A DNA stretch of 64,000 nt, taken from contig NZ_JAIMBW010000001.1 in the NCBI RefSeq assembly GCF_019195455.1, positions 1,860,001 through 1,924,000 on the forward strand, in the 5' to 3' direction. A program made the position numbers and the translations under genes. Of this stretch, positions 1-7,788 are shown in pieces. The notes beneath the pieces were generated by a model. The model was not told the origin of the DNA. It searched no databases and worked only from the letters and a program-made list of their open reading frames with translations. Origin of the DNA: Gymnodinialimonas phycosphaerae. GTDB taxonomy: Bacteria; Pseudomonadota; Alphaproteobacteria; Rhodobacterales; Rhodobacteraceae. Numbering within the stretch: position 1 is the first letter of the stretch; the number at the start of each line of letters is the position of its first letter.

Positions 1-172
1 TCGTCTGCGCCACGGCCTTGAAGCAGGACAGGGTCAGCACGTCCCTGTAGTGCAGCATCGCCTCGAATTCATCGATACGCAGATCGGCGATGGTTCGCAC
101 CTCGGCCCACACGTCTTTCCCGTAGGTTTCGACAATGAACGCTTGAAGGGCGCGATTTATCATCCCGTGCAT
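1..172 (-). CDS. H-NOX (haem NO-binding) domain protein, 5' part only
   Basis: The first 57 codons of a gene that runs off the left edge. Reading from the ATG at 172, the protein begins MHGMINRALQAF and continues with VETYGKDVW, which matches the N-terminus of bacterial H-NOX proteins (typically MxGxxNxxxxxxVxxxYGxxxW). These are soluble haem proteins of about 180 residues that bind NO or O2 and usually pass the signal to a histidine kinase or cyclic-di-GMP enzyme. The haem-ligating histidine lies beyond the window and cannot be checked. The gene follows the MttB-family gene on the same strand with an 83-nt gap. The family call rests only on the N-terminus. Confidence 0.72.
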   Translation of the reverse strand, partial: MHGMINRALQAFIVETYGKDVWAEVRTIADLRIDEFEAMLHYRDVLTLSCFKAVAQT

Positions 173-254
173 GACTAATCCGCTTCCTCTCGCAGGTGGT
201 GTTCAAGGCCACGCTACGCGAGAGAGGTAAACAAATGATTTGCACTCGCAGGGT

Positions 255-1814
255 TCAAAAGTCTGTCGGCGCACCGCCTTCGGATTTGCGGCGCGCGACA
301 AAGTCGGCCAACTCGTCGCGGATCGCGATATCCATTGGCGGCGGCTCGAATTCGCCCAGGATCGCCTTGTAAGTCTTATGCGCCCGCTCCGCCGTCCAGA
401 CCGCGCCATCCAGACGCCAGGCCTCGTAGTTGCGCCAATCCGACAGGAACGGGCCGTAGAAGGCCTCTTGGTAGCGGTCTTGGGTATGCTGGCAGCCGAA
501 GAAATGCCCCCCGGGGCCGACTTCATTGATCGCATCGAAGGCCAGATCGTCTTCCGTCACGCCCAGCATCTGAGGCTCGAAATAACGTTGGATGTGTTGG
601 ATAACTTCGCAATCCATCACGAACTTTTCGGGGCTTGCGATCAGCCCGCCCTCCAGCCAACCGGCGGCGTGGTAGACCATGTTGGCCCCCGATTGCACCG
701 CCGACCACAGCGAATTGGACGTCTCCCACATCGCCTGGCCGTCGGGCACATTGGCCGCGCAGACGCCGCTGGCGCGCATCGGCAGGCCGTAGAATCGCGC
801 CATCTGGCCGGTCATTTGCGTTGCGCGCATGTATTCCGGCGTGCCGAACGCAGGCGCGCCAGACTTCATATCGACGTTCGAGGTAAACGTCCCGATCGCC
901 ACCGGGCAGCCGGGTGCGATCCATTGCAAGAGCGCGATCGCCGCCAGGCCTTCAGCAAGGCTCAACGACACTGCGCCTGCCAGCGTCACCGGCGCCATGG
1001 CACCGGCCAGCGTGAAGGGCGTCACCACCACCGGCTGCCCCCGCCGCGCCAGCCGCATCGCCCCGTCAAGCATCGGGAAGTCGTGCTTCAGGGGGCTTAC
1101 CGAGTTGATGTTGGTATACATTCGAGGCGAGGCCTCGAATTCCTCGTGGGTCAGACCGCCTGCGATCCGAACCATTTCCATAACGTCTTCGACGCGCTCC
1201 TTGCCCAACGAATAGGCATGGGCGACCTTGTCGGTCAGTGTCAGCTTCTCGAACAGGCAATCGAGGTGGCGGACGCTGGCATGAACGTCAATCGGCTCTA
1301 CCGGGTAACCGCCCGCGAAGTGGATGCAGTTGAAGTACTGGGTCAGCTTGATGAACTCGACATAGGTCTCCATGTCGCCGGGACGTTTGCCGCGCTCCAG
1401 ATCCCATGCATTGGGTGGAGATGAAACGTTGCCAAACAGCATGACATTCTCACCCATGATCAGCTGCCGATCCGGATTGCGCGGGGTGATGGTATAGCTC
1501 GCGGGCGCGCGCGCGACCATTTCCTGCACGAATTCCGGGTCGAAAAAGACGTTCTGCCCTTCCACCTTGCAGCCCGCCTCACGTAGGTAGCCCACGGCCT
1601 CCTCGTTGAGGAACTCGATCCCGATCTCCGACAGGATCCGCATTGCGCCTTTGTGCAGGGCCTCGACGCCCTCGGGTGTCAGAGGCTCGGTCGGGCGGTC
1701 ATTGTTGCGGGGCAAACGCCAAGGTTGCTGGTCGATGACATGGGCCGCCGCGCGTGCGGCGCCTGCGGCTCGGCCACCGGCACGGCGACGACGGGTGGGG
1801 CTGGCTTCAGTCAT
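255..1814 (-). CDS. Trimethylamine methyltransferase (MttB) family protein, non-pyrrolysine type
   Basis: A 519-residue protein of the MttB superfamily. Members demethylate quaternary or tertiary amines and pass the methyl group to a corrinoid protein. True trimethylamine methyltransferases read an in-frame amber codon as pyrrolysine. This gene is open throughout, so it belongs to the non-pyrrolysine branch, which includes the glycine betaine enzyme MtgB; roseobacters carry several such paralogues. The first 30 residues are Arg/Ala-rich and probably disordered. The body shows family features such as TPEGVEALHKGAMRILSEIG near the N-terminus and a glycine-rich GAMAPVTLAGA segment. No corrinoid-protein or MtgA-type gene is next to it, so substrate and methyl acceptor are unknown. 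Confidence is high for the family and low for the substrate. Confidence 0.9.
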   Translation of the reverse strand: MTEASPTRRRRAGGRAAGAARAAAHVIDQQPWRLPRNNDRPTEPLTPEGVEALHKGAMRILSEIGIEFLNEEAVGYLREAGCKVEGQNVFFDPEFVQEMVARAPASYTITPRNPDRQLIMGENVMLFGNVSSPPNAWDLERGKRPGDMETYVEFIKLTQYFNCIHFAGGYPVEPIDVHASVRHLDCLFEKLTLTDKVAHAYSLGKERVEDVMEMVRIAGGLTHEEFEASPRMYTNINSVSPLKHDFPMLDGAMRLARRGQPVVVTPFTLAGAMAPVTLAGAVSLSLAEGLAAIALLQWIAPGCPVAIGTFTSNVDMKSGAPAFGTPEYMRATQMTGQMARFYGLPMRASGVCAANVPDGQAMWETSNSLWSAVQSGANMVYHAAGWLEGGLIASPEKFVMDCEVIQHIQRYFEPQMLGVTEDDLAFDAINEVGPGGHFFGCQHTQDRYQEAFYGPFLSDWRNYEAWRLDGAVWTAERAHKTYKAILGEFEPPPMDIAIRDELADFVARRKSEGGAPTDF

Positions 1815-1924
1815 GGGTCAGGCTTTCGAAAGGAGGCGGTCAGGACCTCGACCATCACCCAGTCCCCCCTGCCCGCGTTTGGCGGATAGCGACGGAGAGG
1901 CGTCGTATTTGACCCATCGCCCCG

Positions 1925-2638
1925 TTACCGCGTGTCAAGCCACCCCGCCAACGCCGCGATGTCCGGCAGCACGGCGTCCGCATGGGGCGCCAGATCCTCG
2001 GCCGTGGCCACGCCGGTCAGGACTGCGACGCAGGTGAACCCCGCCGCGCGGCCCGCATCCATGTCGTGGGTGCTGTCGCCCACCATCACCAGCGCCTCCG
2101 GGTGGATGCCGGTGGTCTGGGCGAAGGCCAGGCACATGCCGGGATCTGGCTTGGCTCCGAACCCGCTGTCGAAGCCACAGACCAGATCGAACACATCCAG
2201 CGCGTCCTGCGAGGCCAATTGCGCTTTCGCCGCCACTTCCGCGTCATTCGTGGCAACGCCCAGCTTAAGGCCCCGGTCGCGCAGTGCTGCCAATGTGGCG
2301 CGCAACGGCACCGCCGGAGCCAGCGGCGTCTTCGCCGCCTCGCCCACCAGGAACCTGTGAACATCCTCCAGGCGGCGACCGGGCAGATGCGCCACGATCG
2401 CCTCCGAGACATGGTGCGCCGGGCCTGCAATCACAAAGCTTTCGGGGCGGAATTTCCGCGTCGGGCGGTCATATTCCAGCGCATCCGCCAATCTCTGGCC
2501 CAGCGCGCCGTCGCCCTCCGACAGCACCTCGATCATCCGATGCGCCCAGGCGCCCCAGGTCTTCTGGAAGTCGAACAGCACGCCGTCCTTGTCGAACACG
2601 ATCCCGTGAATGTCCCGGTGCCGCATGCTCACGTCCAA
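1925..2638 (-). CDS. HAD-IA family hydrolase (phosphoglycolate phosphatase-like)
   Basis: A 237-residue haloacid-dehalogenase-type phosphatase. Motif I is FDKDGVLFD (nucleophile Asp16, acid/base Asp18), motif II is the Thr in GVATND, motif III is the Lys in GAKPDP, and motif IV is VGDSTHDMDAG, so all catalytic residues are present. A helical cap lies between motifs I and II. The substrate is probably a small phosphorylated metabolite, with 2-phosphoglycolate a plausible guess. The start at 2638 overlaps the end of the upstream DUF3572 gene by 10 nt; an internal ATG at 2626 is the alternative. The two genes are likely co-transcribed. A second, more canonical HAD phosphatase lies at 58340-59008. 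Confidence 0.88.
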   Translation of the reverse strand: MDVSMRHRDIHGIVFDKDGVLFDFQKTWGAWAHRMIEVLSEGDGALGQRLADALEYDRPTRKFRPESFVIAGPAHHVSEAIVAHLPGRRLEDVHRFLVGEAAKTPLAPAVPLRATLAALRDRGLKLGVATNDAEVAAKAQLASQDALDVFDLVCGFDSGFGAKPDPGMCLAFAQTTGIHPEALVMVGDSTHDMDAGRAAGFTCVAVLTGVATAEDLAPHADAVLPDIAALAGWLDTR

Positions 2639-2907
2639 TTCGGCAAATCTCCGCCGGGCAAGGCCGCTCGGATCATCGCGAAATCATGTGCCGCGATCCC
2701 CGTGGCCTCCGCCCCTTGCAGGACCCATGCGTCATCCATCAGAAGGAAATCCATAACGGAGGCCAGAAATTCCGGCTCTCCGGCGCGCGCGCGCAAATCG
2801 TCAACGCCCACGCCTGTCGCCCCCATGAACTGCGGCAGGATCTCCTCCTCACCTGCCAACCACGCCAGAAGGGACAGCGCGCGGGTCTCGGCGAAATCTT
2901 GCTGCAT
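2629..2907 (-). CDS. DUF3572 domain protein
   Basis: A 92-residue acidic protein starting MQQDFAETRALSLLAWLAGE, which is the typical opening of the alphaproteobacterial DUF3572 family. It has no signal peptide, membrane segment or catalytic motif. The family is often found divergent from pleD, as here, and ends in the downstream HAD phosphatase gene with a 10-nt overlap. The function is unknown; the recurrent linkage to pleD is suggestive only. Confidence 0.85.
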   Translation of the reverse strand: MQQDFAETRALSLLAWLAGEEEILPQFMGATGVGVDDLRARAGEPEFLASVMDFLLMDDAWVLQGAEATGIAAHDFAMIRAALPGGDLPNWT

Positions 2908-2968
2908 CCTTTTAGGTCCATTTCTACATAAAGGGTTTGTTAACTATTCGGGTTCAAATTCCCTATGT

Positions 2969-2997
2969 CTACAAGGTTCAACCTGAGCTAGATGTAG
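2969..2997. promoter_or_regulatory. Inverted repeat in the pleD / DUF3572 divergent promoter region
   Basis: Between the divergent DUF3572 and pleD starts there is a nested inverted repeat: CTACA (2969-2973) pairs with TGTAG (2993-2997), and inside it AGGTT-C-AACCT (2974-2984) is a perfect short palindrome. It lies 24-52 nt before the pleD ATG. It may be an operator or a leader hairpin. No known regulator consensus is recognised. Confidence 0.35.
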
Positions 2998-3020
2998 TTG
3001 TCAAATGAGGTGAGGTGCAA

Positions 3021-4412
3021 ATGGCGGGGCGAATTCTTGTCGTTGACGACGTTGCGACCAACCGGATCGTGATGAAGGTCAAACTCACTGCGGCGTGCTA
3101 CTCGGTCGAGCAGGCCGAAAATGGGGCCGAGGCGCTGAAAGCCGCCCGTGACACCAAACCGGACCTTATTTTGCTGGACGTCATGATGCCCGACATGAGC
3201 GGGCTGGACGTCTGCCGCGCCCTCAAAGCGGACCCTGAAACCGCTGACATTCCCGTCATCCTGATTACCGCGCTGTCGGATCGTGCCGCCAAGATGGACG
3301 GGCTGGAGGCGGGGGCCGACGATTTTCTGACCAAGCCGGTGGAAGAGATGACGCTGCTGGCGCGCGTCCGCTCGCTGTTGCGGGCCAGCGATTCTGTGCG
3401 CGAACTGCGGGCGCGCGATGACACCGTCTCGGCCTATGGCTTCGCCGAGGCCGCCCTGGGCTTCCAGGGCAAGGCACGGCCGGGACGCATCGCCTTGGTC
3501 GCCCCCGGCCGCCGGGGGGCCGTGCTTTGGAAAGCCGCCATCGATGACCGCATTGGCGGCGACGTGCGGATCATTCCGCGTGAGACGGCCCTGATGCAGA
3601 CCGCCGGCAATGGCGACGAGCCTGATGTCTTCGTGATTTCCGTCGATCTGGCGCAACGTAACGAAGGCTTGCGGCTCTTGTCGGATCTGCGCTCTCGTCC
3701 CGGCACACGCCATTCGGCCACCGTGATGATCCTGCCCGAAGGCGACAGCGAGCGGGCGGCGATTGCGCTAGACTTGGGCGCCAATGACGTGCTGCACGAC
3801 CCGTTCGACGCGCAGGAACTGGCAATCCGCATTTCGGCCCAACTCGACCGCAAGCGCCAATCCGACCGGATGCGTGCAGGCGTACGCGCCGGCCTGGAGG
3901 CCGCAATCACCGATCCGCTAACAGGCCTCTACAATCGCCGCTTCGCCCTGCACCGGATGGGGCAGATCATGACCCGCCCTGGCAACCCTCCCGCCGTGAT
4001 GATGATCGATCTGGATTACTTCAAGGACGTGAACGACACCTACGGTCACGCGGCCGGCGACACGGTTTTGCAGCAGGTCGCCATCCGCCTGCGGGGCCAG
4101 TTGCAGGCCAATGACCTGCTGGCGCGCATCGGGGGCGAAGAGTTCCTCGTAGTCCTTTCCGGTGCCGACGCGCGCAGCGCCATGGAATGCGCCGAGCGTC
4201 TTCGCACCTCCATCGGCAGCACCAGCTTCGATCTGGGCGGCGACAGTTTCCCCGTGCGCGTCACCGCCAGCGTTGGCCTGGCATTGCCCGGCGACCATCG
4301 CGACGAGGCGACCACGCCGGAGGCGTTGATCCGCAGGGCCGACCGGGCACTCTACGGTGCCAAAGCCCATGGCCGGGATCAGGTCAGTCAGATGTGCCAC
4401 AACGCCGCGTAG
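3021..4412 (+). CDS. pleD: PleD-type response regulator with diguanylate cyclase (GGDEF) output
   Basis: A 463-residue protein that makes cyclic di-GMP from two GTP when phosphorylated. The order is receiver 1 (MAGRILVVDD opening, phospho-acceptor Asp53 in LLDVMMPDMSG, conserved Lys in FLTKP), a degenerate receiver 2 used for dimerisation, then a GGDEF domain with the active-site form GGEEF (about residues 371-375). The inhibitory I-site, normally RxxD five residues before GGEEF, reads QAND here, so feedback inhibition is probably weakened. I use the ATG at 3021 because a GAGGTGAGGTG Shine-Dalgarno-like stretch lies just upstream; an in-frame GTG at 3015 falls inside that stretch. DUF3572 is divergent upstream, as is usual for this family. 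Confidence 0.95.
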   Translation: MAGRILVVDDVATNRIVMKVKLTAACYSVEQAENGAEALKAARDTKPDLILLDVMMPDMSGLDVCRALKADPETADIPVILITALSDRAAKMDGLEAGADDFLTKPVEEMTLLARVRSLLRASDSVRELRARDDTVSAYGFAEAALGFQGKARPGRIALVAPGRRGAVLWKAAIDDRIGGDVRIIPRETALMQTAGNGDEPDVFVISVDLAQRNEGLRLLSDLRSRPGTRHSATVMILPEGDSERAAIALDLGANDVLHDPFDAQELAIRISAQLDRKRQSDRMRAGVRAGLEAAITDPLTGLYNRRFALHRMGQIMTRPGNPPAVMMIDLDYFKDVNDTYGHAAGDTVLQQVAIRLRGQLQANDLLARIGGEEFLVVLSGADARSAMECAERLRTSIGSTSFDLGGDSFPVRVTASVGLALPGDHRDEATTPEALIRRADRALYGAKAHGRDQVSQMCHNAA

Positions 4413-4467
4413 CGTCGTTGCACATGGGAGCGGCCGCGTAGTGGTGCCGCATATGCCAGTCGCCGCG

Positions 4468-4956
4468 TCAGCGGCGCCCGGCGACCCGGCGCATCGCGCG
4501 GGCCAGACCATCGGCCAGCGCTTCGCGCTCATCCGCACTCATCGTCTCGATCTGAGCCAGAAGCGCATCGTGGCCCGTCTCCTGCAACGACACCACCACC
4601 GTGCGCGAACGCGCGAAGGCCTCTTCCACGGTCGCCCGGTCAAACGGCTCCGCGCGCAGCGCGCGCTCCACGTCACGCAGCGCACGCCCAATTTCGCGGC
4701 GTTCCTCTCGCAATTCCAAGCCTGTGCTCTCGATCCGCCCGCGCAATTCGGCGCGATCCGCGCGCGACAGTGCGCGCTCGAACGGGCTCAATCCCAGCGC
4801 CCGCAGCGCGGGCGAGCTTCCGATCCGATCCGGTCCGCCATCCGCGCCTATTACTGCTCCCCCGATCAAGCCCGCCACCGCAAGGTTCAGCGCCAATGAC
4901 GCCGCGAGGGCGATCTTCACCCACCGCCCCTTCCGAGGTGTGTTGTCTTCAGACAT
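4468..4956 (-). CDS. Periplasmic heavy-metal-sensor / CpxP-ZraP-like protein
   Basis: A 162-residue protein with one N-terminal membrane segment (roughly residues 14-35, IALAASLALNLAVAGLIGGA) followed by an Arg/Glu-rich helical domain with LRxxxxxxxxxLRxxxRALR periodicity, typical of the Metal_resist/CpxP-like fold. It probably sits in the periplasm, anchored in the inner membrane. The ATG at 4956 overlaps the end of the upstream one-TM gene by 8 nt, so the two are translationally coupled; the longer open frame upstream is antisense-like sequence of that neighbour. As the last gene of the ECF sigma cluster it may be a sensor or modulator of that sigma factor. No clear metal ligands (His/Cys) are visible. 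Confidence 0.8.
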   Translation of the reverse strand: MSEDNTPRKGRWVKIALAASLALNLAVAGLIGGAVIGADGGPDRIGSSPALRALGLSPFERALSRADRAELRGRIESTGLELREERREIGRALRDVERALRAEPFDRATVEEAFARSRTVVVSLQETGHDALLAQIETMSADEREALADGLARAMRRVAGRR

Positions 4957-5308
4957 CCCCGTCCTCCGTCCATAAATCACCCACATCCGGGGTGAAATCA
5001 TATGCGCTGATCCCCAAGGACACCGTGTCACCTTCCAACAGGCCCGCCACGGTGTCTGGCGAATAAAGCCCCACCGCAAGGCCCATCACCCCCGCCGCCG
5101 TGATGCCCGACACCGCGCTCCAACCGCCGATGGCACCCAACAGCCCAGCCAACCAAGAGCCCCGAGGCGCGGTCGCCACGGGCGGCACCTCGGCCTGCAC
5201 CGCCGCCGCATCCGCCAGCACACGGGCCATCAGGTCCGAGCCCGGACCCACGCCCTTCGCTTCGGAAAACAGGGCGTCCAGCCCGTCTTTTTCGTGCTCA
5301 TGCGTCAT
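4949..5308 (-). CDS. Single-TM protein encoded with the ECF sigma factor, putative anti-sigma factor
   Basis: A 119-residue protein with a cytoplasmic-looking acidic N-terminus (MTHEHEKDGLDALFSEAK), a Gly/Ala-rich hydrophobic stretch at about residues 55-85 that could cross the membrane once, and an acidic tail. I prefer the ATG at 5308, which overlaps the sigma gene by 11 nt, to the longer frame from 5335. Size, topology and coupling to an ECF sigma gene fit an anti-sigma factor, but no zinc-binding HxxxCxxC motif is present, so it is not a ZAS-type anti-sigma. The role is inferred from context. Confidence 0.6.
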   Translation of the reverse strand: MTHEHEKDGLDALFSEAKGVGPGSDLMARVLADAAAVQAEVPPVATAPRGSWLAGLLGAIGGWSAVSGITAAGVMGLAVGLYSPDTVAGLLEGDTVSLGISAYDFTPDVGDLWTEDGDV

Positions 5309-5882
5309 AACCCAAGGCCTCCTTCTGATCTTCAAGCGCTGACTTGAGCGCTCTCTTGCCGCGTGCGGTCAGGCTTTCCACGGCCTCCACGCCGATATCG
5401 AGGGCATCGGCGATCTCGGGGTTCGACAACCCCTCGATATGGCGCAATACCACCGCTTGTCTCTGCCGTTCCGGCAGCGTGGCCAGGGCGGCGTCCAGCG
5501 CCTCCATCCGACCCTTGTCCTGCATCTGTGCCTCCGCGCCGGGCGCGTCAGCGGCATAATCATCGTCACCAAGTTCGACCGAACGGCCTGACTTGCGCAA
5601 TCGGTCTACGCAGAGGTTCGCCACCACCTTCTGCAACCAGGTCGAGGGCTTGGCCGCCCCGTCCGTGCGCCACTGGGCCGCCGCGCGCCACAGGCGCAGC
5701 ATGGCGTCTTGCGCCACGTCCTCGGCGTCGGACCGGTTGCCCAACACCCGCGCCGCATGGCGAAAGGCGCGCGGCAACAGGCGCTCGGACAACAGCCGCG
5801 CGGCCTCTGGGTCGCCATTGGCAAACAGGACCATCAAGGCGCCGTCGTCCAATGCCCCAAGTTCTGTCTGGGCCGTGCTCAT
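5298..5882 (-). CDS. ECF-type RNA polymerase sigma factor
   Basis: A 194-residue sigma-70 family protein of the extracytoplasmic function class with only regions 2 and 4. Region 2 contains RNRSDAEDVAQDAMLRLW-type sequence (DAEDVAQD is diagnostic) and the promoter-melting segment PSTWLQKVVANLCVDRLRK. Region 4 has the helix-turn-helix LPERQRQAVVLRHIEGLSNP followed by IADALDIGVEAVESLTARG. It heads an overlapping gene set with a one-TM protein and a CpxP-like protein, and lies 77 nt downstream of the EF-hand gene. It is probably released by an envelope signal. The promoter it recognises cannot be read from this window. Confidence 0.93.
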   Translation of the reverse strand: MSTAQTELGALDDGALMVLFANGDPEAARLLSERLLPRAFRHAARVLGNRSDAEDVAQDAMLRLWRAAAQWRTDGAAKPSTWLQKVVANLCVDRLRKSGRSVELGDDDYAADAPGAEAQMQDKGRMEALDAALATLPERQRQAVVLRHIEGLSNPEIADALDIGVEAVESLTARGKRALKSALEDQKEALGYDA

Positions 5883-5919
5883 GCAGTCTGTTTAACCTGC
5901 TCTCAGCGCTGAGGGAAAT

Positions 5920-5945
5920 GGGGCCCACCACGTCCGGCGGGCCCC
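5920..5945 (-). terminator. GC-rich stem-loop between the EF-hand and sigma factor genes
   Basis: GGGGCCCACC (5920-5929) pairs with GGCGGGCCCC (5936-5945) around a 6-nt loop, with one mismatch in 10 bp. It starts 15 nt after the EF-hand stop codon. The run after the stem on the minus strand is only weakly T-rich, so it may attenuate rather than fully terminate, leaving some read-through into the sigma gene. Confidence 0.5.
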
Positions 5946-5959
5946 CTCCTTTTGTCGTC

Positions 5960-6502
5960 TTAGCCGCGGTCGCCCTTACGGCGGCCCATCCGCTCCAGCA
6001 TCTGGGCCACGGCCGCGTCGAACTCTGCTTCGGTGACTTCACCGTCACCGTCGGCATCCATCCGCTCGAACATCCGTTCCGGGTTCGGGCCACCGCGCCC
6101 GTCGCGACCGCCCCGGCCGCCACGATCCCCGTGGTCACCGCGCCCGTGGCCGCGACGCCCTTCACGGGCCTCTTCCATCTCGGCCATGCTCAGTTGTCCA
6201 TCGCCATCGGCATCGGCGCGCTCCAGCAGGCGATCCACACGGGTTTCCATGCGCGCAGCACCCTGGGCCAGCAATTCTTCGCGCGACAAGGCACCGTCTC
6301 CGTCCGTGTCGGCGGCTGCAAAGCGGTTGCTGCCTGCGGCCTGCATCTCTTCCAGCGTCACGGTGCCACTGCCGTCCGCGTCCAGTTCCTGGAAGATCAT
6401 GCGGGGCGGTCCTTGGCGGTCGCCGCCGTCCTGGGCGAATGCCGGGGCAGTAAGGGCCGCTGGGATCATCAGCGCCAGGGCGCCGGCTTTGAGAAGTGTC
6501 AT
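5960..6502 (-). CDS. Secreted EF-hand calcium-binding protein
   Basis: A 180-residue exported protein. The start is set at the ATG at 6502 because it is preceded by CAGGAGAC and opens a clean signal peptide (MTLLKAGALALMIPAALTAP, cleavage after AFA). The mature part carries four EF-hand loops: DADGSGTVTLEE, DTDGDGALSREE, DADGDGQLSMAE and DADGDGEVTEAE, with Asp/Asn at loop positions 1, 3 and 5 and Glu at 12. A Gly/Arg/Asp/His-rich linker separates hands 3 and 4. It should bind Ca2+ in the periplasm. The neighbouring ECF sigma cluster suggests a shared envelope-stress or divalent-cation theme, which is inference. Confidence 0.9.
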   Translation of the reverse strand: MTLLKAGALALMIPAALTAPAFAQDGGDRQGPPRMIFQELDADGSGTVTLEEMQAAGSNRFAAADTDGDGALSREELLAQGAARMETRVDRLLERADADGDGQLSMAEMEEAREGRRGHGRGDHGDRGGRGGRDGRGGPNPERMFERMDADGDGEVTEAEFDAAVAQMLERMGRRKGDRG

Positions 6503-6678
6503 GCGAGTGTCTCCTGTTTTTTGCTCGTCTGACAAGTCTCACGGGGGGGCGGGGCGGTTCCGTCGAATTAATTTGCCGAAATGCTTTGTACCCCCGCCTG
6601 CCCCCCAACCTGCCCCGCGCGCCCACGTCGCGGGCCCCCCCCCTTTACGCGCCCGCGCGCGCGGGCCATTTTGGCACC

Positions 6679-7092
6679 ATGACAACAGACCTCCATTCCG
6701 CCCTGCCCTCTGACGAGGTGCTTTACACGCCCGCCCCGCCGGAGCGTCCCACCTGGCCCGCGATCCGAAAGGGGCTGGCCCATCGCTGCCCCAACTGCGG
6801 CGAGGGTGCCTTGTATGAGCGCTATCTGAAACTGCGCCCCGCCTGCGCGCACTGCGGCGAGGATCTCAGCCATGCGCGGGCTGACGACGGTCCGGCCTAT
6901 TTGTCGATCCTGCTGACCGCCAAGGTCATGGGGACCTTGCAATTGCTGGTCTATGAGATGTGGCAGCCCTCGGCCTGGGTCATGGCCATCAGTTTCGGCA
7001 TCGGCGTGACCGCGATGGCGTTGGCGCTGTTGCCCCGCTTCAAGGGGCTGATCGTGGGTGTGCAATGGGCCAAGCGGATGCACGGGTTTTGA
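6679..7092 (+). CDS. DUF983 family membrane protein with zinc-ribbon
   Basis: A 137-residue protein. Two CxxC pairs (HRCPNCGEG and PACAHCGED) form a likely zinc ribbon in the cytoplasmic N-terminal half, followed by two membrane helices (about residues 75-95 and 100-120). This arrangement defines DUF983, whose function is unknown. In some alphaproteobacteria a DUF983 gene lies inside the cytochrome oxidase cluster beside SURF1; here it is 17 kb away. The ATG at 6679 is chosen because the upstream frame is proline/arginine-rich and not family-like. The stop overlaps the likely start of the NUDIX gene. Confidence 0.9.
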   Translation: MTTDLHSALPSDEVLYTPAPPERPTWPAIRKGLAHRCPNCGEGALYERYLKLRPACAHCGEDLSHARADDGPAYLSILLTAKVMGTLQLLVYEMWQPSAWVMAISFGIGVTAMALALLPRFKGLIVGVQWAKRMHGF

Positions 7093-7757
7093 GCGACAAG
7101 ACCGCGATCCGCGATGCGGCCACGGGCATCGTGTTGCGCGATGCGGCCACGCGCCCACGGGTGTTGATGGGCCAACGCGGCAAGGACGCCGCCTTCATGC
7201 CCTCGAAGTTCGTTTTTCCCGGCGGGGCTGTCGATGCCGTGGACGCGACGATTCCCTTCGCACGTCCCCCGGCGTCTGAGTGCGCCACGCGCCTGTCGCT
7301 GGATGGGGCCAATGCCGACGCCCTGATCGCCGCTGCCGTGCGCGAGATCTGGGAAGAGGCCGGCCTGCTTTTGGGCGCGAAAGACGCCCGCGCCGCCGCG
7401 CTAGACGCTCCCAAGGGCTGGCGCGGTTATTTGGCGACGGGCCACCTGCCCGACGGGGCTGCACTGGAATATATCTTCCGCGCAATCACCCCTCCGGGGC
7501 GGTCACGGCGCTTTGATGCCCGGTTTTTCCTTGTGAATGCCGATGCCCTGGCCTCGGACCCGGACGATTTCACGGGCGCGGAGGATGAGTTGAGCCACTT
7601 GCAATGGATCCCCCTCGACGAGGTGCGCAGCTACGACATGCCCTTCATCACCGAAGTGGTTCTGGCGGAATTGGCGGCGAAGGTCGAAGGCCGCGCCGCA
7701 CCAGGCGTTCCGTTCTTTGACAACGCGACCACCGAAAGCCGGTTTCGGCGGCTCTAA
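7089..7757 (+). CDS. NUDIX hydrolase
   Basis: About 222 residues. The NUDIX core REIWEEAGLLLG is clear, preceded by the expected VFPGGAVD strand. The upstream Glu and Gly of the consensus box are not in their exact positions, as in some CoA-pyrophosphatase-like members. It should hydrolyse a nucleoside diphosphate linked to another moiety, with Mg2+. There is no ATG at the expected start: the best candidate is TTG at 7089, which gives a 4-nt TTGA overlap with the DUF983 stop and begins SDKTAIRDAATGIVLR. An alternative is the internal ATG of VLMGQRG. Translation is probably coupled to DUF983. Confidence 0.88.
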   Translation: MSDKTAIRDAATGIVLRDAATRPRVLMGQRGKDAAFMPSKFVFPGGAVDAVDATIPFARPPASECATRLSLDGANADALIAAAVREIWEEAGLLLGAKDARAAALDAPKGWRGYLATGHLPDGAALEYIFRAITPPGRSRRFDARFFLVNADALASDPDDFTGAEDELSHLQWIPLDEVRSYDMPFITEVVLAELAAKVEGRAAPGVPFFDNATTESRFRRL

Positions 7758-7788
7758 GGCATTTTGGTCTTGCTCCCGACCGCACCCG

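Noticed and set aside
240..1424. 394-residue open frame antisense to the MttB-family gene
   Set aside because: It is rich in Arg, His and Pro, as expected for the complement of coding DNA, and has no recognisable domain.
2945..2970. tRNA-like T-arm (GGGTTCAAATTCCC)
   Set aside because: The G53-C61 closing pair is missing and no acceptor, D or anticodon stems can be built around it.
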